Shown here: in pieces, positions 9,364 through 17,736 of the stretch | How positions within the stretch are numbered: the stretch's first letter is position 1 | How the letters are laid out: every line of letters begins with the position of its first letter | NCBI GenBank assembly: GCA_900473415.1 | Contig: UCLR01000003.1 | Coordinates: 186,001-250,000, forward strand | Length of the DNA: 64,000 nucleotides | Reading direction: 5' to 3' | Origin: Hyphomicrobiales bacterium | Lineage (GTDB): Bacteria; Pseudomonadota; Alphaproteobacteria; Rhizobiales; Beijerinckiaceae | Position numbers and translations under genes: made by a program | The notes under the pieces: model-generated | The model's database searches: none | What the model was told of the DNA's origin: nothing | What the model saw: the letters and a program-made list of their open reading frames with translations, nothing else

Positions 9364-10466
9364 GCGCCCACCTCGGTGACGTGGTATGCCGCCTTCTCGA
9401 GCCAGGCCGGCTCGATCTCGACGCCCCAGCCCGGGCCATCGGGGATCGCGACCATCCCGTCGCGCGCCTGCGGCGGGTTTCGCAGCAATCCCTGTTCCCA
9501 AGGATAATAATCGGCTCCTTCGATCGAGAATTCGACATAGGGCCCGGCATTGGCGAGCGCGCCCATGATATGCAGCGTGAACACCGTCACCAGCGACTGA
9601 TTGGCCGAATGCGGCGTCACCGGCAGGCCGGCCTCTGCCGCCCAACGCGCCACCTTCAGCATCCGTCCGACACCGCCGATATAGCAGACGTCCGGCTGCA
9701 CCACGTCGACCACCCGGCCATCGATCATCGCGCGCCAGACCGCGAGATCGCAGTCCTGCTCGCCGCCGGTCACGTCGAGGGCGAGCGCATCGCGTACCTC
9801 GCGTGTCCAGGCATGCTCCCAATAGGGACAGGGCTCCTCGAAATGGACGATGCCCTGGTCCTGGAGCAGCTGTCCGACGGCGATGGCCTTAGCCGGCGAA
9901 TAGCAACTGTTGGCGTCGACGAGCAGGGTCGCATCGTCGCCGAGCGCCGCCCTGATCCGGGGCACGATCGCCTCCGTCCGGCCCGGCCACTCGTCGAGGT
10001 CGCAGCCGCATTCGCGCCCGACCCGGAACTTGAAGGCGCGATAGCCGTGGGCGTCACGCAGGCGCAGGAAGCGCTCGGCCTCCGCCTCGGGCGTAATCTC
10101 GCCGCGCTTCATGCTGGAAGCGTAGACCGGGAAGGGGCGCGGCGTGCCGCCGAGCAGTTCGCAGACACTCTTGCGCTCGATCCGGCCGCGCAGATCCCAC
10201 AGCGCCGTGTCGAGCCCGGTCAAGGCGCGGCAGAGATAGGAGCCCGGGAATTTGTGTTCGCGCTCGCAGATGGTCGCGACGAGCTCGTCGATGGCGAAGG
10301 CTTCCTGGCCCATCGACCAGCGCGCGACCTGCCGGTGGAAGACGGTCGCGGTAATGTCGGCATTGTAGGCGGAGAACTGGCCCCAACCCTGGCTCCCGTC
10401 CTCGCATGTCACACGGACGAAACCGACATCCTGCGTCGAGAAGCTTTCGAGCCTGGTGATCTTCAT
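9360..10466 (-). CDS. Enolase-superfamily enzyme (mandelate racemase/muconate lactonizing group), probable sugar-acid dehydratase
   Basis: A 368-residue protein with an N-terminal capping domain and a (beta/alpha)8 barrel. Visible active-site residues are Lys146-Phe-Arg148 (KFR), metal ligands Asp184 (VDANS), Glu210 (HFEEP) and Glu236 (GGEQD), and a His-Asp pair, Asp259 (QPDVCYIGG) and His286 (PHSANQS). The His-Asp dyad is the mandelate-racemase type and usual in acid-sugar dehydratases. ATG at 10466 follows a gap to the divergent MocR gene containing the shared operator. Coupled to the aldehyde dehydrogenase by a 4-nt overlap. Substrate unknown. Confidence 0.88.
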   Translation of the reverse strand: MKITRLESFSTQDVGFVRVTCEDGSQGWGQFSAYNADITATVFHRQVARWSMGQEAFAIDELVATICEREHKFPGSYLCRALTGLDTALWDLRGRIERKSVCELLGGTPRPFPVYASSMKRGEITPEAEAERFLRLRDAHGYRAFKFRVGRECGCDLDEWPGRTEAIVPRIRAALGDDATLLVDANSCYSPAKAIAVGQLLQDQGIVHFEEPCPYWEHAWTREVRDALALDVTGGEQDCDLAVWRAMIDGRVVDVVQPDVCYIGGVGRMLKVARWAAEAGLPVTPHSANQSLVTVFTLHIMGALANAGPYVEFSIEGADYYPWEQGLLRNPPQARDGMVAIPDGPGWGVEIEPAWLEKAAYHVTEVGA

Positions 10467-10537
10467 CGCTGCCACTGCCAGATTCGCGATCGCCGTCCGG
10501 CGGGACTGCGGCCGGCTTCGGGCGCAAAGAGGGGCTT

Positions 10538-10565
10538 GAATTGGCCTGATCCCAAGGTCCATTCT
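10538..10565. promoter_or_regulatory. Operator-like element, copy 2, in divergent promoter
   Basis: Second copy of the element found at 6492-6519. GAATTGG at the left end and AAGGTCCATTCT at the right end are identical in both. It lies 40 nt before the MocR gene and 72 nt before the divergent dehydratase gene, the classical position for an autoregulated MocR operator. Confidence 0.65.
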
Positions 10566-10604
10566 CGGCAAAGTGACAGTCCACTCGCGAAGGATCACCG
10601 ACGC

Positions 10605-12146
10605 ATGGTCAAACGCGAGGAAGGCGTCCTGCTCCAGTCGATCGTTCTCGACCGGGCGGGAGAGCATGGGCTCAGCGTCCAGATTTGCGCCGGGCTGCGG
10701 GAGCTGATCCTGGGGGGAACGCTCAAGGTGGGCGAGCGCCTCCCCGCCACGCGCACGCTGGCTCAGGAATTCGGCGTCGCCCGCACAACCATCGTCGAAA
10801 GCTTCGAGCGCCTGGCCGCGGAGGGGCTGATCGAGACCCGGGTCGGGTCCGGCACCTATATCAGCCAGGCACTGGCGAACGAACGCCTGGTGCCAGCCAC
10901 GGCCGCAGTCGCCGTACCCACGGCTCGCGTCAAGCTGGCGCAGGCGATGCACACGGCCTCCAAGCTGTTCGGCACGCGCCTGCCCCACCAGCCTCGCGCC
11001 TTCACGACGGCGATGCCGGCCTTCGATGCCTTTCCGATGGCACAATGGGCGCGGCTCTCTGGCAAGCACTGGCGCAAGCCGCGCCATCAAGTGCTCGGCT
11101 ATCCCCATCCGCACGGCGAACGGGCGCTGCGCCAGGCCGTCGCCGCACATCTGCGGCTGAACCGCGGCCTCGCCTGCGAATGGCAACAGGTCTTCGTGGT
11201 TGCCGGCGCTCAGCAGGCCTTCCAACTCATCGCGGCGACGTTGCTCGACCCCGGTGACAAGGTCTGGTTCGAAGATCCGGGTGCGATCGGCGCCCGCAAC
11301 AGCATGATCCAGTCGGGAGCCGATCTCGTGCCGGTTCCGGTCGACGAGTCGGGCCTGGTGGTGGAGGAAGGGCTGCGTCGGGCGCCGGAATTCAGGCTCG
11401 CCTTCGTGACGCCGGCCCATCAGCAACCGCTCGGCGCCAAGATGAGCCTGGAGCGTCGGCTTGCCCTACTCGAGGCTGCCGAAACCAGCGGAGCCTGGAT
11501 CATCGAGGACGACTGGGACGGCGAGTTCTGCTTCCAGGGAGCGCCGATGGCGACGCTCACGAGCATCGACCGCAGCGGGCGCGTCATCTATGTCGGGACG
11601 TTCTCGAAGACCCTGTTTCCTTCGCTGCGACTGGGCTTTTTGGTCGCTCCGCCGCATCTCGTCGACCAGATCGGCATCTGCCTGGAGTCCTTTTCACCCG
11701 GCGTGCCGACGGCGCTGCAAGGCATCGTGGCCGACTTCATCGTCGAGGGACATTTCGCCACCCATGTCCGCCGCATGCGCAAGCTCTATCAGGAGCGCTA
11801 CCAGGCTCTGGAGGAAGCGGCGCGCGAGCATCTGGCACCGGACGTACATCTGGTGCCGACCCAGACCGGCATGCATACCGTTGCCCTCCTCCGCGACGGG
11901 CTCGGCGCCGTGGCGCTGACACGGGCGGCGGCTCTGCGGGGCGTGACGATTGCGCCGATCAGCCGCTTCTGCCTCGAGCCAATCGCACAAGACGGCCTGG
12001 TGCTCGGCTTCAGCGGCTTCCCGCCGGCGGAGATCCGCGCCGGCGTGCTCGATCTGCGCCGGAGCATAGATGACCTCGCTCGCGGCGCAGACTGGACTGG
12101 CGCTTCAGCGGGAATGGACCTTAGCGAGAAGCCCAATTCTTCCTAG
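10605..12146 (+). CDS. MocR-type transcriptional regulator (GntR HTH fused to aminotransferase fold)
   Basis: A 513-residue protein. The GntR winged helix covers about residues 20-90 (GERLPATRTLAQEFGVARTT). The aminotransferase-like domain follows, with PLP lysine near residue 335 in GTFSKTLFPSLRLG and the conserved IIEDDWDGEF. ATG at 10605 is preceded by AAGGA. The frame continues far upstream, but that part is antisense to the dehydratase and is not real. It is divergent from the dehydratase gene and probably controls it, the ABC operon and itself through the paired 28-bp elements. The effector is likely an amino compound. Confidence 0.9.
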   Translation: MVKREEGVLLQSIVLDRAGEHGLSVQICAGLRELILGGTLKVGERLPATRTLAQEFGVARTTIVESFERLAAEGLIETRVGSGTYISQALANERLVPATAAVAVPTARVKLAQAMHTASKLFGTRLPHQPRAFTTAMPAFDAFPMAQWARLSGKHWRKPRHQVLGYPHPHGERALRQAVAAHLRLNRGLACEWQQVFVVAGAQQAFQLIAATLLDPGDKVWFEDPGAIGARNSMIQSGADLVPVPVDESGLVVEEGLRRAPEFRLAFVTPAHQQPLGAKMSLERRLALLEAAETSGAWIIEDDWDGEFCFQGAPMATLTSIDRSGRVIYVGTFSKTLFPSLRLGFLVAPPHLVDQIGICLESFSPGVPTALQGIVADFIVEGHFATHVRRMRKLYQERYQALEEAAREHLAPDVHLVPTQTGMHTVALLRDGLGAVALTRAAALRGVTIAPISRFCLEPIAQDGLVLGFSGFPPAEIRAGVLDLRRSIDDLARGADWTGASAGMDLSEKPNSS

Positions 12147-12201
12147 AGGCGAGGAACAGGCACCATCGGACTCCGCGCAGATCATTGGCAGGAAGAGCGT
12201 C

Positions 12202-13812
12202 TTGACGGAATGGGACGTGATCATCGTCGGAGCGGGCTCGGCCGGCTGCGTGCTGGCCGGTCGGCTCGCCGAAGCCAATCGCGGATCGATCCTGGTGATC
12301 GAGGCCGGGCCTCGCGATCTCAGCCCATGGGTCCACCTGCCGATCGGTTATGGCAAGACCTTCTACCATCGCCGCCTGAACTGGATGTACCGGACCACGG
12401 CCCAGGCGGAGCTTGACGGGCGCGAGATCTACCAGCCGCGAGGCAAGGTGGTCGGCGGATCGAGCTCGATCAACGCGATGGTCTATGCCCGCGGCCAGGC
12501 CGAAGATTTCGACGAATGGGAGCGGCTGGGCAACCCCGGCTGGGGGCGGGCCGAGGTGCTCGCCGCCTATCGGCGCATGGAGGACCACGCGCTGGGCGCC
12601 TCCGCCTGGCACGGCACTGGCGGGCCACTCCATGTCGAGGACGTGGCGGCGCAGGCCCATCCGCTCACGCCCCTCTTCGTGAAGGCCGCGAGCGAAGCAG
12701 GCCTGCCCTTCAACCCGGACCTGAACGGCGCGACCAGTGAAGGCGCCGGCCTCTACCAGATCACGACGCGCGGCGGGCGGCGGGAATCGGCAGCGCGCGC
12801 CTTCCTGCATCCAGCCCGCCGGCGCGGCCGCGTGAAGCTGGAGACCGACACGCTCGTCACGCGCATCCTCTTCGAAGGACGGCGCGCCGTCGGCATCGAG
12901 GCCCGGCGCGGCGGTGAGATCCTGCGCTATCGCGCCAGGGGCGAGATCGTCCTCGCCGGCGGCGCCTTCAACACGCCTCAGCTCCTGCAACTCTCCGGCA
13001 TCGGGCCCGCCGAGCTGCTGGCGCAGCACGGCATCGCGCCCGTGCTGAACCTCCCCGCTGTCGGCCGCAACCTGCAGGACCATCTCTGCTACGACCATGT
13101 TTACCGCTCGAAACGTCCGAGTCTGAACGACGCGCTGCTGTCCTGGCCCGCCCGCATCGGCATGGCGGCGAACTATCTGCTGCGGCGGCGCGGGCCGCTC
13201 GCGCTCAGCGTCAACCAGGGCGGCGGCTTCTTCCGCACCCGCCCCGAGCTCGCGCGCCCGGACATGCAGCTCTATTTTTCACCGCTGAGCTACGAGCGGG
13301 CTGTCCCCGGCGTGCGCGCGCTGATGAGGCCGGACCCATTCCCTGGCTTCAGCCTCAGCGTCTCGCCCTGCCGGCCGCTGAGCCGTGGCCATGTCGCGAT
13401 CCGCTCGCCCGATCCCCACGCCCCGCCGGAGATCGCGCCGAATTACCTGTCCGAACCCGAGGACGTCCGCACGCTCTTGGCCGGCGCACGTTTCCTGCAC
13501 CGCCTGGCTGCGACGCCGACGCTCTCTGCCTTGATCGATGCCGAGATCCGGCCAGGACCGGAGGCAGCCGACGAAGGAGCGCATCTCGCCGCCATCCGCC
13601 GGGATGCCTATTCAGTGTTCCATCCCTGCGGGACCTGTCGGATGGGACCGGATCCGGATGAGGCGGTCGTCGATGCGCGCCTGCGGGTGCACGGGATCGA
13701 TGGCCTGCGCGTGGCGGATGCCTCGATCTTTCCGACCATCCCCTCGGGTAACATCAATGCGCCGGCGATGATGGTCGGCGAACGGGCGGCGGCATTGATG
13801 GCATCTGGGTGA
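12202..13812 (+). CDS. GMC-family FAD oxidoreductase (choline dehydrogenase-like)
   Basis: A 536-residue flavoprotein. The FAD motif GAGSAGCVLAGRL lies near residues 11-23, GMC signature 1 is PRGKVVGGSSSINAMVYARG, signature 2 is GGAFNTPQLLQLSGIGP, and the C-terminal active-site segment is HPCGTCRMG with the terminal GNINAPAMMVGERAA. I place the start at TTG 12202, 6 nt after AGGAAG. An upstream in-frame ATG at 12070 would overlap the regulator by 77 nt and add a poorly conserved tail. Follows the MocR gene on the same strand, so probably part of the same catabolic regulon, oxidising an alcohol to an aldehyde. Confidence 0.88.
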   Translation: MTEWDVIIVGAGSAGCVLAGRLAEANRGSILVIEAGPRDLSPWVHLPIGYGKTFYHRRLNWMYRTTAQAELDGREIYQPRGKVVGGSSSINAMVYARGQAEDFDEWERLGNPGWGRAEVLAAYRRMEDHALGASAWHGTGGPLHVEDVAAQAHPLTPLFVKAASEAGLPFNPDLNGATSEGAGLYQITTRGGRRESAARAFLHPARRRGRVKLETDTLVTRILFEGRRAVGIEARRGGEILRYRARGEIVLAGGAFNTPQLLQLSGIGPAELLAQHGIAPVLNLPAVGRNLQDHLCYDHVYRSKRPSLNDALLSWPARIGMAANYLLRRRGPLALSVNQGGGFFRTRPELARPDMQLYFSPLSYERAVPGVRALMRPDPFPGFSLSVSPCRPLSRGHVAIRSPDPHAPPEIAPNYLSEPEDVRTLLAGARFLHRLAATPTLSALIDAEIRPGPEAADEGAHLAAIRRDAYSVFHPCGTCRMGPDPDEAVVDARLRVHGIDGLRVADASIFPTIPSGNINAPAMMVGERAAALMASG

Positions 13813-13880
13813 TTTAGGCATCCGGTTCTCGATGCGCGATTGACAGCGCCGAGCAGTGATCACATCATTCTCGATATTAT

Positions 13881-13899
13881 CGTATTGCTTGACGATACG
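13881..13899. promoter_or_regulatory. 19-bp GTAT-N9-ATAC operator-like site, upstream of P450 operon
   Basis: CGTATTGCTTGACGATACG is a palindrome with arms CGTAT and ATACG around 9 nt, ending 44 nt before the P450 start codon. Compared on opposite strands it agrees with the site at 20167-20185 at 15 of 19 positions. Proposed target of the IclR protein encoded at 16940-17719. Confidence 0.6.
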
Positions 13900-13943
13900 C
13901 CCGCGGCCTCCGAGGCCGCGCCGGCGTCGAGAAGGAGCCCCTC

Positions 13944-15167
13944 ATGTCCGATCTCGCTTCCATGGATGCCGCCGGGCGGACCGCGCCGGTCCTCGATCTC
14001 GATCCCTTCGCGGACGCGGTGCTGGAAAGCCCCTTCGAGATGCATGCGGCGCTGCGGGCGGCGGGGCCTGTGGGGTGGCTCTCGAAATACGGTGTCTACG
14101 TCATGGGGCGGCACAAGGACATCCTGCCGGCCCTCAAGGATTGGGAGACCTTCTCCTCCACCGGCGGCTCGGGCCTCGCCGACATCCGCAAGCCGGACGC
14201 CTGGCGGCCCGGCAGCCCGATCGTCGAGGTCGATCCGCCGCAGCACACGAAGGTCCGCACCGCGCTGCAGCGCATTCTTTCGCCCGCGGTGATCCGGCAG
14301 TGGCGCCAGGATTTCGAGATCGAGGCCGAACGTCTTGCCGATGAGGTCGTCGCCAAGGGCTCGTTCTGCGGCGTGACGGACTTCGCGGAGACCTTCGTCT
14401 CGACCACCTTTCCGACCGCACTCGGCCTGGCGGACTCGCCCCAGCGGCGCGACAACCTGTTCCTGCTGGGAGCGCTCAACTTCGACGGGCAGGGGCCGAG
14501 GAACGCGCGCTATGAGGCGACCCAGCGCAAGGCCGACGAGATTTGGGACTGGTATCTCGACAGCATGAAGCGGGAGGCCATGCTGCCCGGCGGCTTCGGC
14601 GAGAAGATCTTCCAGGCGGCAGATGCCGGCGAGATCGATCCGGAAATCGCGCCGCTGCTGGTCAGATCCTTCTTGCGCGGCGGCCTCGACACCACCTCGA
14701 GCATGATCTCCGCGGCGCTCTGGTACCTGGCGCAGGATCCGGCGCAGTGGCAGTTGCTGCGTGACGACCCCACCCGCGTCCGGGGCGCGCTCGACGAAGC
14801 GATGCGGCTGGAGACGCCGATCCAGAACGTCTGCCGGCAGACGATGCGTGGGGTTGAGATCGACGGAACGACGGTTCCCTTCGATTCCAAAATCCTGATC
14901 ATCCTCGCTTCCGCCAACCGCGATCCGGAGCGCTGGGAGAATCCCGACCGCTTCGACGTCATGCGCCAAACCATGGGCCATCTCGCGCTCGGCAACGGCG
15001 TGCATATGTGCATCGGCCAGATGATCGCACGGCTCGAAGGCGAAGTGCTGCTCAAGGCACTGGTCTCGCGCGTCTCGGCGCTGAAGCTCACCGGCGAGCC
15101 GACCCGCGCGCTCAACAACAATCTCCGCAGCCTCGCAACGCTGCCGCTTTCCATCACCGCGGGCTAG
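13944..15167 (+). CDS. Cytochrome P450, CYP199-like
   Basis: A 407-residue soluble bacterial P450. The I-helix oxygen-activation motif is GGLDTTS (residues 246-252), the ExxR pair is Glu285/Arg288, and the haem loop is LALGNGVHMCIG with the cysteine ligand Cys356. The usual Phe of the haem loop is Leu. The N-terminal pattern (GPVGWLSKYGV, ALKDWETFSS, GLADIRKPDAWRPGS, DPPQHTK) recalls the CYP199A family, which hydroxylates or demethylates para-substituted benzoates; this assignment is from memory. AAGGAG precedes ATG 13944. Followed by its own ferredoxin and reductase, giving a complete class I electron chain. Confidence 0.92.
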   Translation: MSDLASMDAAGRTAPVLDLDPFADAVLESPFEMHAALRAAGPVGWLSKYGVYVMGRHKDILPALKDWETFSSTGGSGLADIRKPDAWRPGSPIVEVDPPQHTKVRTALQRILSPAVIRQWRQDFEIEAERLADEVVAKGSFCGVTDFAETFVSTTFPTALGLADSPQRRDNLFLLGALNFDGQGPRNARYEATQRKADEIWDWYLDSMKREAMLPGGFGEKIFQAADAGEIDPEIAPLLVRSFLRGGLDTTSSMISAALWYLAQDPAQWQLLRDDPTRVRGALDEAMRLETPIQNVCRQTMRGVEIDGTTVPFDSKILIILASANRDPERWENPDRFDVMRQTMGHLALGNGVHMCIGQMIARLEGEVLLKALVSRVSALKLTGEPTRALNNNLRSLATLPLSITAG

Positions 15168-15188
15168 CGGCAGCTTCAGGAACACGCC

Positions 15189-15512
15189 ATGCCCACCATC
15201 ACCTTCGTTCGCCCCGACGGCGAGCGCATCGCCGTCGAAGCCGGCAACACCGAGAGCGTCATGCTCGCGGCCGTGGGGCGCCAGGTCGCCGGCATTCTCG
15301 GCGAGTGCGGCGGCTCGATGACTTGCGCGACCTGCCATGTCTTCGTCGCACCGGAATGGCTCGACCGGCTGCCGCCGATGAGCGCGGCCGAGGACGAGCT
15401 GCTCGACGCCACTGCCACGGAAAGGGGCCACAACTCCCGGCTTTCGTGCCAGATACCGCTCAGCGAGGCGCTCGACGGGCTGGTGGTCGAGCTGCCCGAG
15501 ATGCAAATCTGA
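15189..15512 (+). CDS. [2Fe-2S] ferredoxin (adrenodoxin/putidaredoxin type)
   Basis: A 107-residue ferredoxin with ligands Cys40, Cys46, Cys49 and Cys87 (C-x5-C-x2-C-x37-C) in ECGGSMTCATC and RLSCQIP, the vertebrate-adrenodoxin spacing found in P450 partners such as putidaredoxin and the CYP199 partner HaPux. It lies 21 nt after the P450 gene and 35 nt before the reductase gene, so it carries electrons from the reductase to the P450. Confidence 0.95.
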   Translation: MPTITFVRPDGERIAVEAGNTESVMLAAVGRQVAGILGECGGSMTCATCHVFVAPEWLDRLPPMSAAEDELLDATATERGHNSRLSCQIPLSEALDGLVVELPEMQI

Positions 15513-15547
15513 ACCGCTGGCCGGTGAAGCGAAGGCGTATATCGGAA

Positions 15548-16801
15548 ATGACCAAGACCGCAGACGGCGACCACGCCGACGTCCTCATTGTCGGCGCCGG
15601 GCAGGCCGGGCTGCAGGCGGCGCTCTCGCTTCGGGAAGAGGGATTTGCAGGCTCCATCCGGTTGGTCGGAGAAGAGCCCATGCTGCCCTATCAGCGCCCG
15701 CCGCTGTCTAAGGGCTTTGTCCAGGGGACGGCGTCGGCCGACAGCCTCGTCCTGCGGCCTCGCAGCCTGCTCGACGAATTGCGCGTGGACATCCACTGCG
15801 ACGCGCGGGCCACCGCGATCGACCGGGCGCGGCAGGAACTCGTTCTCCTGGATGGCCGGCGGCTGGCCTATGGCCATCTCGTGCTGGCGACGGGGTCTCG
15901 CGCGCGGCGCTGGAACGGTCCGGGCGCCGAGCTCGACGGCATCATGTACCTGCGCAGCATGACTGACGCCGCCGCGCTCAAGGAGCGGCTGGGGCAGGCG
16001 TGCAACGTGGTGGTCGTGGGCGCCGGCTTCATCGGGCTGGAGTTCGCGTCCGTCGTCGCCAAGGCCGGGCTTGCGGTCAATGTCGTCGAGGCTGCAGACC
16101 GGCCGATGGCGCGTTGCGTGACGCCGACGATGTCCGCGCTGTTCCGGCAGTGGCATGAGGAGGCGGGCATCGCCATGCATTTCGGCGCCCGGCTGGCCGC
16201 GATCGAGGGCAAGGCCGGGCAGGTCGCGGGGGTGCGGCTCGATGACGACCGCCTGCTCCCGGCCGATATCGTCCTGATCGGTATCGGCGGCATCGCGAAT
16301 GACGAGCTCGCGGCGCAGGCGGGGCTTGCGGTCGATTCCGGCGTCGTGGTCGACGAACTGCTGCTCACGGAGGACCCGGCGATCTCCGCGATCGGCGATT
16401 GCGCGAGCCATCCGAACGTCTTCGCCGGAGCACGGATGCGCGTCGAGTCCGTGCAGAACGCCATCGACCAAGGCCGCACTGTCGCCGCGCGCCTGGCCGG
16501 CAAGCCGCTTCCCTATCGGGCCGTGCCGTGGTTCTGGTCGGATCAGGGCAGCCTCAAGCTTCAGATGGCCGGGCTCGTGGCACAGACCGATCGGCTGATC
16601 GAAATCGGCTCGCGCCACGAACGCCGGTTCTCGCTGCTGGCGTTCCGTGACGGCGTGTTCGCGGGTGCAGAAACGGTCAACCGGCCGGCCGACAACATGC
16701 TCGCCCGGAGGATCCTGGCGAAGCCCGTGCCGCTCGGCTTCGCCGAGGCCGAGGCCGCAGGCTTCGACCTCAAGGCACTCGCCGCGGCCGCCCCCGCCTG
16801 A
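15548..16801 (+). CDS. FAD-dependent ferredoxin reductase (putidaredoxin reductase-like)
   Basis: A 417-residue flavoprotein: FAD motif VLIVGAGQAGLQAAL near residues 13-27, PYQRPPLSKGF typical of ferredoxin reductases of oxygenase systems, NAD motif VVVVGAGFIGLEFASV near 155-170, second FAD segment ISAIGDCASHPN, and a C-terminal reductase domain with VPWFWSDQG. ATG 15548 is chosen because the frame upstream is antisense-like and overlaps the ferredoxin gene. Transfers electrons from NADH to the ferredoxin at 15189-15512. Confidence 0.94.
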   Translation: MTKTADGDHADVLIVGAGQAGLQAALSLREEGFAGSIRLVGEEPMLPYQRPPLSKGFVQGTASADSLVLRPRSLLDELRVDIHCDARATAIDRARQELVLLDGRRLAYGHLVLATGSRARRWNGPGAELDGIMYLRSMTDAAALKERLGQACNVVVVGAGFIGLEFASVVAKAGLAVNVVEAADRPMARCVTPTMSALFRQWHEEAGIAMHFGARLAAIEGKAGQVAGVRLDDDRLLPADIVLIGIGGIANDELAAQAGLAVDSGVVVDELLLTEDPAISAIGDCASHPNVFAGARMRVESVQNAIDQGRTVAARLAGKPLPYRAVPWFWSDQGSLKLQMAGLVAQTDRLIEIGSRHERRFSLLAFRDGVFAGAETVNRPADNMLARRILAKPVPLGFAEAEAAGFDLKALAAAAPA

Positions 16802-16815
16802 AAGCCGGGTCACAG

Positions 16816-16834
16816 AGTATCGCTTTGCAATATG
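16816..16834. promoter_or_regulatory. GTAT-N9-ATAT operator-like site plus nested palindrome before iclR-type gene
   Basis: AGTATCGCTTTGCAATATG matches the site at 20167-20185 at 14 of 19 positions. A further perfect inverted repeat, GCAATA-N6-TATTGC, covers 16827-16844. Both lie about 100 nt before the IclR gene and just after the reductase stop codon, consistent with autoregulation. Confidence 0.5.
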
Positions 16835-16939
16835 CGCGTATTGCGCTAGTCAACAAGGCACGCGCCGCTTGCCGGAGTGCGGGCGGCCCGGCGGCGTCGC
16901 CTTCGGCGATGCATCCTGCCAGACCCTGCTTCTGAGCTC

Positions 16940-17719
16940 ATGAAAAAGCCCTCCCCGATCGCCGGCGTCGACGAGCGCCTCTTTCTTCAATCGGTGGCGC
17001 GGGCGCTCGACGTCCTCGAAGCCTTCGCCCAGAATCCACGGCCGAAGTCGCTCGGTGAGATCGCGACGGCGGCCGGTCTGAACAAGAGCGCAGCACAGCG
17101 CATCGGCCAGACGCTGCTGGCGCGGGGATATCTCGAAAAGGGCGAAGGCGGCGGGCTGATGCTCGGCAAGCGGCTGCTCGATCGCTCCTTCGACTACCTG
17201 CGCTCCAACCCGCTCATCGAGCGCGCCACGCCGATGCTGAACGAATTGCGCAAGCGCACCGGCGAGAGGGTCGACCTGAGCCTGTTCGACGACACGACCA
17301 CGATTTATGCGATTCGCCTGCAGAGCAAGCGCGAGACCTTCTACGCGACGCTGCCCGGACGGCGCATCCCGACATTCGCCTCCTCGGGCGGCCGGGCCTG
17401 CCTGGCGCATCTGCCGGACGCACACGTCGACGACATCCTGGCGCGGTCGGAACGCGTACCGCTGACGCGCAAGACGCTGACCGAGATTCCGCAGATCTGG
17501 GAGAAGATTCGCGAGGCACGCGCCAACGCCTATTCGCACGCCGTCGAGGAAGCGCTGATCGGCGAGGTCGTTCTCGCCGCACCAGTCCTGGACATGGACC
17601 GCAAGCCGATCGGCGCGGTGCATATCGCCGGTTCACTCAGCGAGTGGTCGATCGACGATTTCCGCCAGCGGCTCGCGCCGCTCGCGGTCGAGGCGGCGCG
17701 CGCGCTCAGCGGCGCTTAA
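16940..17719 (+). CDS. IclR-family transcriptional regulator
   Basis: A 259-residue protein with an N-terminal winged helix (about residues 15-75, SVARALDVLEAFAQNP and SLGEIATAAGLNKSAAQRIGQTLL) and the IclR effector domain (ERATPMLNELRKRTGERVDLSLFDD to the end). ATG 16940 is chosen; an in-frame upstream start at 16877 would only add an Arg-rich tail. IclR proteins often control aromatic-acid catabolism (PobR, PcaR types). The palindromes before the P450 operon, before this gene and in the acylase/Liv divergent promoter are its likely targets. Confidence 0.92.
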   Translation: MKKPSPIAGVDERLFLQSVARALDVLEAFAQNPRPKSLGEIATAAGLNKSAAQRIGQTLLARGYLEKGEGGGLMLGKRLLDRSFDYLRSNPLIERATPMLNELRKRTGERVDLSLFDDTTTIYAIRLQSKRETFYATLPGRRIPTFASSGGRACLAHLPDAHVDDILARSERVPLTRKTLTEIPQIWEKIREARANAYSHAVEEALIGEVVLAAPVLDMDRKPIGAVHIAGSLSEWSIDDFRQRLAPLAVEAARALSGA

Positions 17720-17731
17720 GCGCCGCTGAGC
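17704..17731. terminator. Bidirectional terminator: perfect 28-bp palindrome
   Basis: GCTCAGCGGCGC and its complement GCGCCGCTGAGC flank TTAA, giving a perfect palindrome that spans the last codons and stop of the IclR gene and ends 5 nt before the stop of the convergent acylase gene. No T-run follows, but symmetry and position favour a shared terminator. Confidence 0.7.
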
Positions 17732-17736
17732 AGCCG

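Noticed and set aside
9381..10604. Open frame extending upstream of the second MocR gene (total 921 codons)
   Set aside because: It is antisense to the enolase-superfamily gene, which has full active-site motifs. The MocR domain begins at ATG 10605 with a ribosome binding site.
12070..12201. ATG 12070 as start of the GMC oxidoreductase
   Set aside because: It would overlap the MocR gene by 77 nt and add 44 residues before the FAD motif, which in this family lies within about 15 residues of the start.
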